Shown: positions 10,006-17,896 of the stretch, piece by piece
Layout: every line of letters begins with the position of its first letter
Position numbering within the stretch: position 1 is the first letter of the stretch
Source: an uncultured Alphaproteobacteria bacterium
Lineage (GTDB): Bacteria > Pseudomonadota > Alphaproteobacteria > UBA6615
NCBI GenBank assembly: GCA_943787445.1
Contig: CALSML010000014.1
Span: forward strand, 1 to 35,941
Length of the DNA stretch: 35,941 bases
Direction of reading: 5' to 3'
The notes under the pieces: generated by a model
Database searches by the model: none
What the model was told of the DNA's origin: nothing
The model's input: only the letters and a program-made list of their open reading frames with translations
Program-made: the position numbers and the translations under genes

Positions 10006-11217
10006 TCACCGCCGCATTGGCAGCCAGATCATGGTGGCGAAGATGACAAATGCGAAAATGCCCGCGCCTCCCATCACCGTTGCCAGCAGCAATGTGGGAT
10101 CAAACGCAAAAATCCCGATCACGATCGAGAATATTCCCGCCGAAACATATTGTGCCAAACCCAGCAGGGACGCGGCTGCACCGGCCATGTGCGGGAAGGG
10201 CGAGATCGCGCCAGCCTGAATATTCGGCTGGGATAGGCCCATGCCAAAGAAATAGATCACTGTCGGGATCATCACGGAAGCTGCGGTGACGGTGCCGCCC
10301 CAGATCAGCGAGAGGATTAGGGTGCCGGCAAGGGCTGTGAACGCGGTGCCGATCAGGCACATGCGCTCAATACCAAGACGCCGGACAATCCGGCTGCCCA
10401 GAAAGGCGCCACCCATGAAGCCGACAGATGCCCCGCTAAAGGAAATTCCGAATTCCAGTTCGGTCATGCCCAGTTCGCCCACCAGAACAAATGACGCGCC
10501 GATCAGATAGGCGAACAACCCCCCGAAGGTTCCCATCACGGTGAGCAGGTAGCCAAGATAGGCACGATTGCGCAGCATCGTGGCAAAGTTTATGAGCATC
10601 CGGCTGAACCGTGTTGCGGACGGATCAGGGACACGATTGGTTTCGGGCAACAGGAAGATGACCAGTAGCATGGCTGTGGTACCGAACCCAGTCAGCACCC
10701 AGAAATTGGCGCGCCAGCCGAGCCAGACCACGATCACGCCACCAAGGACCGGTGCAACCACTGGCGCGATTGCCGTCACAGTGGTGACCACCGCGTAGGT
10801 TTTGGCCGCTTCTTCCCGGGTAAACATGTCACGGACAACCGCGCGTGCCACCACTGGCGCCGCGGCGGCCCCAATGGACTGGAACAGACGGAATATGATC
10901 AGTTGCTCGACGCTGGTGGCTAGGGCACAGGCGACACTGGCGATGAGATAGACCGAAGTACCGATCAGAATGGTTGGTTTTCGCCCGAAGCGATCGGAGA
11001 TGGGGCCGAAGAATGTTTGTGCCAGCGCGAATCCGACCATGTAGACGCTCAGCGTGAGCTGCATGGATTCGGTGTTGGTCATGAGATCCGCGGTCATGAC
11101 CGGGAGCGCCGGCAAATAGAGGTCGATGGTTATCGGCGCAAAGGAAACCAGCAGACCCAGAAGCAGTGTCAGGGTCAGACGATCGGAATTGCCCTTTATG
11201 GAGCCGGCCCGGGTCAA
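10006..11217 (-). CDS. Bcr/CflA-family drug-resistance exporter (MFS)
   Basis: This is a major facilitator superfamily proton-coupled exporter of the Bcr/CflA type, probably with 12 membrane helices. The 403-residue protein contains DLYLPALP in helix 1, motif A-like GPISDRFGRKP after helix 2, and the AVVRDMFTREEA region typical of this subfamily. The first usable codon is TTG at 11217, which overlaps the TGA of the upstream ABC ATPase as TTGA. The next ATG is more than 40 codons inside and would remove helix 1, so the TTG start is likely. The substrate cannot be told from sequence. Translational coupling to an ABC ATPase is unusual for an MFS protein. Confidence 0.9.
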   Translation of the reverse strand: MTRAGSIKGNSDRLTLTLLLGLLVSFAPITIDLYLPALPVMTADLMTNTESMQLTLSVYMVGFALAQTFFGPISDRFGRKPTILIGTSVYLIASVACALATSVEQLIIFRLFQSIGAAAAPVVARAVVRDMFTREEAAKTYAVVTTVTAIAPVVAPVLGGVIVVWLGWRANFWVLTGFGTTAMLLVIFLLPETNRVPDPSATRFSRMLINFATMLRNRAYLGYLLTVMGTFGGLFAYLIGASFVLVGELGMTELEFGISFSGASVGFMGGAFLGSRIVRRLGIERMCLIGTAFTALAGTLILSLIWGGTVTAASVMIPTVIYFFGMGLSQPNIQAGAISPFPHMAGAAASLLGLAQYVSAGIFSIVIGIFAFDPTLLLATVMGGAGIFAFVIFATMIWLPMRR

Positions 11218-11864
11218 ATCAGTTCCACCACGGTTCCGCCAGCTGCCACGGCATCAGCAGGGTCATGGGTCACCAGCAGGGTGGGAATAGCGTTGGCGCG
11301 GGCATGCGCGAAGACGAATTCGCGCACCCGGGCGCGAAGATCGGCGTCGAGCTTGGAAAATGGTTCGTCCAGCAGCAGGGCTCGGGGACCGGATAGAATC
11401 GTGCGCATCAGCGCCACGCGCGCGCGCTGGCCTCCCGAAAGGGTTGCCGGATCCCGATCTGACATGCCACCCAGATCGGCATCGGTCAGTGCGTCCTCAA
11501 TCTGTTTCCGGCGCTGGTCGCGGCCTCGAATTTCGGGCGGGAGCCCGAAAGCAAGATTGTCCCCGACCGAAAGGTGGGGGAATAGCAGGTCATTCTGGAA
11601 CAGGATACCGACATGACGTTCTTCGGGGGGTAAGGGGGTTATATCTGTACCGGACAGTCGTACTTCGCCACGGGTTTCGAAGACCGGTTCGAGGGTTCCG
11701 CAGATATAGGCCAGCAGGGATGATTTTCCACATCCGCTGGGGCCCATGACGGTCGTTGCATGACCGGGATGGACCGCGATGGAAAGCGGCGAAAAGAGTT
11801 GCGCTCCTTTGATGGATAAGGACACGTCGCGGAGTTCAAGCGCGCCATCTTCGTGTGTGGGCAT
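11214..11864 (-). CDS. Lone ABC transporter ATP-binding protein (YnjD-like)
   Basis: This is a 216-residue nucleotide-binding subunit with Walker A GPSGCGKS (41-48), a Q-loop FQNDLLFPHLSV, signature LSGGQRARVALMR (from 142), Walker B ALLLDEP (162-168) and switch His200. It most resembles the short YnjD/ThiQ-type ATPases. The frame is open up to 12056, but the upstream extension is not ABC-like. The ATG at 11864 gives the family length and lies downstream of a possible promoter. No permease or binding protein gene is adjacent. The only partner in the operon is the MFS exporter, whose TTG overlaps this stop codon. The ATPase may serve a permease encoded elsewhere. Confidence 0.85.
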   Translation of the reverse strand: MPTHEDGALELRDVSLSIKGAQLFSPLSIAVHPGHATTVMGPSGCGKSSLLAYICGTLEPVFETRGEVRLSGTDITPLPPEERHVGILFQNDLLFPHLSVGDNLAFGLPPEIRGRDQRRKQIEDALTDADLGGMSDRDPATLSGGQRARVALMRTILSGPRALLLDEPFSKLDADLRARVREFVFAHARANAIPTLLVTHDPADAVAAGGTVVELI

Positions 11865-11901
11865 ATGTGGAAGAGTCCAGGTTGGCGACAGCAGATGTTT
11901 C

Positions 11902-11929
11902 ACAATACCGGCCCGCGCCGAGCGGTAAA
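11902..11929 (-). promoter_or_regulatory. Possible promoter for the ABC ATPase and exporter pair
   Basis: Read on the minus strand, TTTACC (11929-11924) and TATTGT (11907-11902) are 16 bases apart, about 38 bases before the ATG at 11864. Each hexamer matches consensus at four of six positions, so this is tentative. Confidence 0.3.
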
Positions 11930-12058
11930 GGGATGATCCACGTGTTGGCGGAATGGCTGTCCTGCGCGACGTGGGTTTACGGACTGCAGGTTCAGCGGAT
12001 AAGAGTGTAGTGCACCGGACTCGCTTGAGTTTCGTGCCTTTGGGGGATGGAGACAATC

Positions 12059-13009
12059 ATGCATGAAAGTGGAGGAATCCTATCCGGTATCCGTTGGGTG
12101 CCACTGGTGATGTTGCTCGTGCTTGGCGCTGTCTGGGGCGGCAACCCGGCCTTCTCCAAGGCGTTGGTCACAGATGGGTTGTCTCCGGCTGCTGTGGTGT
12201 TCTGGCAGACCTTCATTGCCGGTCTGTTTCTGAGCATTGTCTGTGTTGTGAAGGGAATCCGAATCCCGCTGAGCCGCCGTGCCATCATCTATTATTGTGT
12301 GATTGGTCTGGTGGGCATTGATGTTGCCTATATGACGTTGGTCTTCGTGGTGCGACATGTTCCGGCAGGATATGCCTCGGTGGTGGTTCTGCTCTCTCCG
12401 GTCCTGACATATATCTTCGCCATCCTCATGCGGCTGGAGGGCATCAATCCCGTCCGCGCCATCGGGATTGTCGTCGGCTTCATTGGTGCCGGTTTGCTGG
12501 TGTTCCCGCAGGGAAGCTTGCCATCCCCCGAACTTCTGCCGATTGCCCTGATCGCGTTCATCACGCCGGCGGGATATGCGTTGGCCAATGTCTATTCGGA
12601 ATGGGGTCGCCCTGCAGGCGCGGACAATGTGGCGCTGGCGACGGCGACGATGTTCGCCGCGGCGGCTGGAGCCGCCATTGTGGGTGTGCTGGATGGCACC
12701 TTCCACCCGATCTGGATTGAACCCGCCACGCGCGAACTTATCCTTGTCGCCTATGCGGTGGCGACCGGCACGGCGTTTCTGCTGTTCTATCAAATCGTGA
12801 CACGCGCCGGGTCCGTCTATCTCGGACAGGTGGGCTATCTCGTGACCCTGTTTGGTGTCGGCTGGGGTGTGTTGTTTTTTGATGAGACCACGACCATCTG
12901 GTTATGGGTCGCCATTCTGGTCGTGGGAGCCGGGGTTGCCATGGTCAATCTGGGAAAACGTAAAACCAGGGCAGCGATGGAATCCGGGTCCGATCAGGGC
13001 GCAGCATGA
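12059..13009 (+). CDS. EamA-family (DMT) transporter, first of a tandem pair
   Basis: This is a ten-helix drug/metabolite transporter superfamily protein of the EamA/RhaT type, an inner-membrane exporter of unknown substrate. The 316-residue protein contains two EamA repeats. The first is marked by LGAVWGGNPAFSKALV and VFWQTFIAG, the second by YLGQVGYLVTLFGVGWGVLF. I take the ATG at 12059 because GGAGA (12049-12053) is well spaced, whereas the in-frame ATG at 12047 has its G-run directly adjacent. Its stop overlaps the next gene's start as ATGA. It is clearly paralogous to that neighbour, sharing VFWQTFIAG and GSLPSPELLP. Confidence 0.9.
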   Translation: MHESGGILSGIRWVPLVMLLVLGAVWGGNPAFSKALVTDGLSPAAVVFWQTFIAGLFLSIVCVVKGIRIPLSRRAIIYYCVIGLVGIDVAYMTLVFVVRHVPAGYASVVVLLSPVLTYIFAILMRLEGINPVRAIGIVVGFIGAGLLVFPQGSLPSPELLPIALIAFITPAGYALANVYSEWGRPAGADNVALATATMFAAAAGAAIVGVLDGTFHPIWIEPATRELILVAYAVATGTAFLLFYQIVTRAGSVYLGQVGYLVTLFGVGWGVLFFDETTTIWLWVAILVVGAGVAMVNLGKRKTRAAMESGSDQGAA

Positions 13010-13941
13010 ACGAAGTTCCGGCCAGAACCACGGGCAAAGTGACCCATCGGCTGTTGCCCATCATTCTGCTTCTGGTGCTGGGCGCGTTCTGGAGCCTTGG
13101 GCCTTCGGCCACTAAATTCGGTGCGACCCATGGTGTTCCGCCGATTGGGCTGGTGTTCTGGCAGACCTTCATCGCGGGTAACCTTCTCTTTCTGATCTGC
13201 CTGATCTGGAAAATTCCGATCGGCTTTGATAGACGCCATCTGAAGTATTACGCGGTGATGGGCACGATCGGCGTCGCGTTCCCGAATTCAAATATGGTGT
13301 TCGTGATGCGGGATCTGCCGGCGGGTCTGATGTCGGTTCTGATCGTCACGGCACCGCTGATCACCTATCTGATTGCACTGTCGGTGCGGCTGGAAAGATT
13401 TCGGTTGATGCGCGCCGGAGGTGTTTTGCTCGGCCTGTCAGGGGTTGCCGTGCTGGTGCTGCCCAAAGGCAGTTTGCCATCACCGGAATTGCTGCCGCTG
13501 GCCTTGCTGGCGATCGTGACGCCGGCGCTGTGGGCGGCATCCAATGTTTTCGCCGAAACCGGACGTCCGGCAAAAGGCAACAATATCTCGCTCGCCATGG
13601 GCACCATGTATGTGGCGGCCGCCACCAGTCTTTTGATGGCCCTGTCGACGGGGAGCTTTCACGAAATCTGGATTGACTTCGATGCGCCGGATTATGTGAT
13701 CGTCGGCTACGGGATGGTTACAGTCGCCACCTTCGTGCTGTTCTATACGATCGTCTCACTTGCCGGTGCCGTCTACCTCGCACAGGTCGGATACATCGTG
13801 GTTCTGTCGGGCGTCGGCTGGGGCGCCCTGTTCTTCGGGGAACGCCCTTCGGTATGGCTCTGGGTGGCGGTGGTCCTAGTGTTCGCGGGCGTGGCCTTGG
13901 TGAATGTCAGCCGTGACAAGACGCCCAAACCGGCTGACTAA
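13006..13941 (+). CDS. EamA-family (DMT) transporter, second of a tandem pair
   Basis: This is a 311-residue EamA-type transporter with about ten membrane helices, homologous along its length to the upstream gene. Shared blocks are VFWQTFIAG near residue 50, KGSLPSPELLP near 155 and YLAQVGYIVVLSGVGWGALFF near 260. The start ATG at 13006 overlaps the upstream TGA, which implies coupled translation. The pair most simply arose by tandem duplication. Whether the products act singly or as a hetero-oligomer is unknown. The stop codon overlaps, tail to tail, the stop of the minus-strand aldolase gene by four bases. Confidence 0.9.
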   Translation: MNEVPARTTGKVTHRLLPIILLLVLGAFWSLGPSATKFGATHGVPPIGLVFWQTFIAGNLLFLICLIWKIPIGFDRRHLKYYAVMGTIGVAFPNSNMVFVMRDLPAGLMSVLIVTAPLITYLIALSVRLERFRLMRAGGVLLGLSGVAVLVLPKGSLPSPELLPLALLAIVTPALWAASNVFAETGRPAKGNNISLAMGTMYVAAATSLLMALSTGSFHEIWIDFDAPDYVIVGYGMVTVATFVLFYTIVSLAGAVYLAQVGYIVVLSGVGWGALFFGERPSVWLWVAVVLVFAGVALVNVSRDKTPKPAD

Positions 13942-14843
13942 GCCGCCAGTTTGAACTTTGCCGCTGCCAGCCGCGTGGTCGCTGTGGCCAGCTCTCCGGC
14001 TGTTGCCGGCAGGAATGGCGGGCGAACATGGGCCATCGCCGAGTCACCATGTTCCTGGGCCAGATATCCCTTCATGACCGGGATCGCGGGCAGGTCCTTG
14101 AACCCCATGCGCAACTCGGTGAGATGGGTCTGCAGGGCGTCAGCCTGGTCGGTCTGCCAATTGGCATAGACGGCCTGGGCCTGTGGTGCGTTGATGTTGA
14201 CCGTTGCGGAGATACAGCCCACTCCTCCCAGGCGAAGCCCGGAGAGCAAAAATTCCTCAGAGCCCGGGAACAGCCGGAAGCCGGGGAATTCTTTCAAGGT
14301 GTGCTCCATGCGCGGCCAGTCACCCGAGGAATCCTTCGAGCCGACCACGGTGTTCGGATAGGCTTCGATCAGGCGCCCGATCAGGCTCAGCGGCAGCTCG
14401 AACCCGACCTGCTGGGGGAAATTGTAGAGGTAGATCTGTAACGCCGAATCGCCGACCCGTTCGATCACCTCCGCATAGGCGGCAAACAATCCGTCCTCGG
14501 AAGGCGCCTTGTAATAGAAGGGTGGGAGCATCAGGACGCCCCCGGCGCCATTGGCCAGGGCCTTTTTCGTGAGGGTGACCGTATCGGGGATTGCGGTGCA
14601 ACCGACTCCGGCAATCAACTGGGCACCCGTGATCCCGGCATCGGCCAGTGAGTCGAGCAGCGCGAGGCGTTCGTCGAAGCCGAGCGAGTTCGCTTCACCC
14701 GTGGTACCCAGGGGTGCGACACCGTCACACCCATTCGCCAGCAGCCATTGATTGTGCGCTACCGCACGGGGCACATCGATTTCCAGATCTGCGGTCATCG
14801 GTGTCAGGGAGGCAGCGAAAACGCCGCTGGGCTGGTTGGTCAT
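13938..14843 (-). CDS. DapA-superfamily aldolase/lyase, probably not a true DapA
   Basis: This is a 301-residue class I aldolase of the dihydrodipicolinate synthase/N-acetylneuraminate lyase superfamily (TIM barrel). It has the pyruvate-carboxylate motif GTTGE (46-50), the catalytic Tyr140 in YLYNFP and the Schiff-base Lys170 in VVGSKDSSGD. True DHDPS carries YNxPxRT, with an Arg that binds aspartate semialdehyde. Here the corresponding region reads YNFPQQVG, so the Arg is missing and a different aldehyde partner is likely. A good Shine-Dalgarno (AGGAG) precedes the ATG. It lies downstream of the YcgN gene on the same strand with a 54-base gap. A TATAAA in that gap may be its own promoter. 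Confidence 0.85.
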   Translation of the reverse strand: MTNQPSGVFAASLTPMTADLEIDVPRAVAHNQWLLANGCDGVAPLGTTGEANSLGFDERLALLDSLADAGITGAQLIAGVGCTAIPDTVTLTKKALANGAGGVLMLPPFYYKAPSEDGLFAAYAEVIERVGDSALQIYLYNFPQQVGFELPLSLIGRLIEAYPNTVVGSKDSSGDWPRMEHTLKEFPGFRLFPGSEEFLLSGLRLGGVGCISATVNINAPQAQAVYANWQTDQADALQTHLTELRMGFKDLPAIPVMKGYLAQEHGDSAMAHVRPPFLPATAGELATATTRLAAAKFKLAA

Positions 14844-14897
14844 CTCGGTTCTCCTGTAAAGACGCCATCGTTTTATACAGTCGGGTGCGCCTGCGCA

Positions 14898-15398
14898 CTA
14901 CTTGCGGGGTGGCCGTGTTGCGGGGTTGGGCAGGGGCGGAATGCCGTCACGTAATTTTCGGTTCAGTTCCTCGATCACATGATCTTCCAGATCATCGACC
15001 ATGTCCTCATTGATGGCCTTACCGCGTACGGAGGCCCCGGCGGTGTGCACGGATTCCGGGTCACCGGAGACAAGTGGGTGCCACGGGAAGAGTGGTTTTC
15101 CCTCTGCGAGAAGCCGGTAGGCACAGGTTTCGGGCATCCAGCGCAGCTCGGCGATGTTTGTGGCCGTCACCTTGACGCAGTCGGGAACGTTGCGCTGGCG
15201 GTTGGCGTAGTCACTGCACTGGCAGCTGTCGTGATCGAGAAACCGGCACGCCACATTGGTGAGGGCATATTCGCCGGTATCGGCATCCTCCAGCTTGAAC
15301 AAACAGCACTGGCCGCAACTGTCGCATAGGGATTCCCATTCCGTGTCCGACATCTCGGCAAGATCCTTGGTTTCCCAGAAAGGCATGTTGACTGTCAT
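14898..15398 (-). CDS. YcgN/YkgJ-family cysteine-cluster protein (UPF0260)
   Basis: This is a 166-residue protein of unknown biochemical role with the CxxCxxCC signature CDSCGQCC (25-32), plus further Cys at about 51, 59, 61, 74 and 92, consistent with a zinc or iron-sulfur site. The phrases NVACRFLD and [20 protein letters not shown] are typical of the UPF0260 family. The frame stays open far upstream inside cobB. The ATG at 15398 overlaps the cobB TGA as ATGA and gives the family length. An alternative ATG lies at 15386. Its position as the last, translationally coupled gene of cobA-membrane protein-cobB suggests a link to B12 metabolism, but this is inference. Confidence 0.88.
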   Translation of the reverse strand: MTVNMPFWETKDLAEMSDTEWESLCDSCGQCCLFKLEDADTGEYALTNVACRFLDHDSCQCSDYANRQRNVPDCVKVTATNIAELRWMPETCAYRLLAEGKPLFPWHPLVSGDPESVHTAGASVRGKAINEDMVDDLEDHVIEELNRKLRDGIPPLPNPATRPPRK

Positions 15399-16735
15399 GC
15401 CGTGGTCCGGTCGATGAGGTGAATGAAGGAGCCGGCAGTCGATCCGATCGCAGTTCCGGCGGTCCCCAGATCGTCCCCACGGGCATTTTCCGTCGCGAAT
15501 AGGGGCGTCGCATTGTCTTCGGTCAGGATCGACGCGTAGTGAAACTCGTGCCCGCGAAAGACCGTACCTTCCGGCCCCAGAGGGGACGGTGCGGTGGTGG
15601 TGACCTGCCGATAACCCAGATGCAGTCGGCGGCTTGCGAAACTCGTCTCCACCGGCAGAAGTCCTGTCATTTCGTGGCGATTTCCCGCAGCATCCACAAG
15701 TCCCTGGCCGAGGACCATATAACCGCCGCATTCGCCAAAAACCTGTGCATTTCGACTGGCCGCTGCGCGCAGTCCGGCTTTGAAATTCGTTGCGCCTGCC
15801 AGCTGTGCGGCATGGAGTTCGGGATAGCCGCCGGGCAGATAGACAGCATCCGCCTGTGCCGCCGGCGCCTCGTCGGCCAGCGGCGAGAAGAAGTCCAGCT
15901 CGGCCCCGTCGCGCTGCCATTCGGCGAGCACTGAGGGATAGGTGAAGGCAAAGGCGTCGTCGCGGGCAATGACAATTCGCTGCCCCAACGGGTCGATCTG
16001 GGCATGGCGATCGGAATTTTCGGGACGGAGGGAGCAGGGTCGTGTCGCCGTTACCAGCGCGTCCAGATCGACAGCCTCGGACAGGATTCGTGCGGCACCC
16101 GCGATGAAGGTTTCGATTTCCGTATGCTCGTGGGCGGGAACGAGCCCCAGATGGCGCTCCGGCAGCATCAGTTCGGCGTTGCGGGGGATCGTGCCCATGA
16201 CCGGAATGTCTGGCAGCGTGACGGCCATGGCGTCTTGGAGAACCCGGGTATGGGCGGGGCTACCAACCCGATTGAAGATGACCCCGCAAATGGTGATGTC
16301 GCGTCGATGGTTCGCGAAGCCGGAAACCAGGGCTGCAACACTGGCGGCCTGGCGTGCTGCATCCACCACAAGCAAAACCGGCCAGCCGGTCAATGCCGCC
16401 AGATCAGCGGTGGAACCGGTATCCGGTTGGCCCGGCAGGTTGGCGCCGTCAAACAGCCCCATCACGCCTTCGGCAATTATCATCTCGCCGCCGCGATGAT
16501 CGGGTTGTACAAGCCGTGCGATCGTGTCGTGGCGCATTGCCCACGGATCGAGATTGAAGGCTGGCTGGCCGCTGGCAACAGCATGAAACAGCGGATCGAT
16601 GTAGTCCGGTCCGGCCTTGGCGCCAATAATGCGCTGGCCGCGATCCCGCAAAGCCCGGAGCAATCCGAGGGTCACAACGGTTTTGCCGCTGTCCGAACCG
16701 GGTGCGGCGATGATCAGGCCGGAGGTCTGGGTCAT
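15395..16735 (-). CDS. cobB: Cobyrinate a,c-diamide synthase
   Basis: This encodes CobB/CbiA, the glutamine- and ATP-dependent amidase that converts the a and c side chains of cobyrinate (or hydrogenobyrinate) to amides. The 446-residue protein has the dethiobiotin-synthetase-like ATP site [16 protein letters not shown] (11-26), the KAGPDYIDP block (about 40-48), and a C-terminal class I-like glutaminase domain with nucleophile Cys336 in [11 protein letters not shown]. Length matches the family. Its ATG overlaps the TGA of the small membrane protein gene, and its TGA overlaps the YcgN start, so three genes are coupled. Whether the substrate carries cobalt depends on whether insertion is early or late. 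Confidence 0.95.
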   Translation of the reverse strand: MTQTSGLIIAAPGSDSGKTVVTLGLLRALRDRGQRIIGAKAGPDYIDPLFHAVASGQPAFNLDPWAMRHDTIARLVQPDHRGGEMIIAEGVMGLFDGANLPGQPDTGSTADLAALTGWPVLLVVDAARQAASVAALVSGFANHRRDITICGVIFNRVGSPAHTRVLQDAMAVTLPDIPVMGTIPRNAELMLPERHLGLVPAHEHTEIETFIAGAARILSEAVDLDALVTATRPCSLRPENSDRHAQIDPLGQRIVIARDDAFAFTYPSVLAEWQRDGAELDFFSPLADEAPAAQADAVYLPGGYPELHAAQLAGATNFKAGLRAAASRNAQVFGECGGYMVLGQGLVDAAGNRHEMTGLLPVETSFASRRLHLGYRQVTTTAPSPLGPEGTVFRGHEFHYASILTEDNATPLFATENARGDDLGTAGTAIGSTAGSFIHLIDRTTA

Positions 16736-17034
16736 GAGGTTATCAGGGTCGCAATGCCTGCGATCATCACCGGCCAGGCCACAACGGGACTGGCGAAAGC
16801 CCGCATGTGCCGCCCCTGCGGCACCACACCAAACAGATGAAACAGGCCGGCCAGCACGCCCAGAACAATCACCGCAGCATTGAATTTTTCGGGCAGGGCC
16901 ATGTCGCGGCCGGTGAGGATCGAAAATCCGAACACGAAGAGGATCGAACAGAGAACCAGCGCGGCCGAGATGATCCGGGTAATCATCGTCGGAGAATCAG
17001 GGTTTCCCAGCGGGAAGGTAGGATCAGCCGGCAT
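16732..17034 (-). CDS. Small membrane protein of unknown function coupled to cobA and cobB
   Basis: I do not recognise this family. The predicted 100-residue protein has three hydrophobic segments (about 18-41, 51-71 and 82-98), a short loop with FHLFG, and the basic PQGRHMR between helices 2 and 3. The stop overlaps the cobB start as ATGA. The ATG at 17034 lies inside the last codons of cobA (11-base overlap). A shorter start at 16986 (MITRII) is possible and still keeps all helices. The tight coupling on both sides argues that it is a real, co-expressed gene. It is not similar to CbtA, CbtB, CbiM, CbiN or CobS as I know them. A role in cobalt or corrinoid handling at the membrane is only an inference. 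Confidence 0.7.
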   Translation of the reverse strand: MPADPTFPLGNPDSPTMITRIISAALVLCSILFVFGFSILTGRDMALPEKFNAAVIVLGVLAGLFHLFGVVPQGRHMRAFASPVVAWPVMIAGIATLITS

Positions 17035-17857
17035 CGCGCACATCACCATGGCGCAGCGGGTCGTGATCGAGCACCTTGCCCGACAAGGCACCCAGCCAGT
17101 CGAGCCCGTCACGCAGGCGAACAACCTCTCCCACCACGAACAGGGCCGGGGGTGACATGCCTGCGGCGGCTTGCGGCGCGTCGCCAAGGCAGGTTTCCAC
17201 GATGTGCTGGCGCTCGGTCGTGGCATCGGCGATCAGTGCGGCAGGGGTTTCGGGCTGACAGCCAGCAGCGAGTAGCCGCGCGACGATCTCGTCAATATGC
17301 TTGAGCGCCATGTAGAAGATGAGCACCTGAGCCCCGTTCGCCAGAGCGGCCCAGTCGAGGTTATCGGGCACCTTGCCTGATAGGTTGTGCCCGGTGACGA
17401 AGGTGACGGCCGTTGCGGTGGCCCGATGAGTCATCGGGATGCCGGCATAGGCCAGCCCGCCAACCGCAGCCGTAATTCCGGGGATCACCCGAAAGGGAAT
17501 CTCGGCCGCCACCAGGGCCAGCGCTTCTTCGCCCCCGCGCCCGAACAGGAACGGGTCTCCGCCCTTGAGGCGCAACACCTTGCGCCCGGTGCGGGCCAAC
17601 GCGACCAGTCGCGCTGAGATGTCGGGTTGTTTGGGAGATGGCTTGCCGCCACGTTTGCCTGCGTAGATCAACTCGGCATTGGGGCGGGCCATTTCCAGAA
17701 TTCGCGCATCCACCAACGCATCGTGCACAACGATATCGGCGCTGCGCAGTGCATGCAGTGCGCCCACGGTCAGCAAGGCCGGATCGCCCGGGCCAGCGCC
17801 CACAAGCCAGACCCAGCCACGCTCGAATGGCGGCAGCGAGAGTTCGTTTAAATCCAT
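17024..17857 (-). CDS. cobA: Uroporphyrinogen-III C-methyltransferase
   Basis: This encodes the SAM-dependent enzyme that methylates uroporphyrinogen III at C2 and C7 to give precorrin-2, the branch point to B12 and siroheme. The 277-residue protein has VGAGPGDPALLTVGA near the N-terminus, the GGDPFLFGRGGEE SAM-binding loop and VIPGITAAVGGLAYAGIPMTHR, all typical of SUMT. It lacks the CysG dehydrogenase/ferrochelatase domain, so precorrin-2 oxidation must be encoded elsewhere. It is the first gene of the cobA-membrane protein-cobB-ycgN run and diverges from cbiD with only 39 bases between starts. Confidence 0.96.
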   Translation of the reverse strand: MDLNELSLPPFERGWVWLVGAGPGDPALLTVGALHALRSADIVVHDALVDARILEMARPNAELIYAGKRGGKPSPKQPDISARLVALARTGRKVLRLKGGDPFLFGRGGEEALALVAAEIPFRVIPGITAAVGGLAYAGIPMTHRATATAVTFVTGHNLSGKVPDNLDWAALANGAQVLIFYMALKHIDEIVARLLAAGCQPETPAALIADATTERQHIVETCLGDAPQAAAGMSPPALFVVGEVVRLRDGLDWLGALSGKVLDHDPLRHGDVRDAG

Positions 17858-17896
17858 TCTTAGAAGCTAACGCCGGACCGCTGGCCGGGCAACCAC

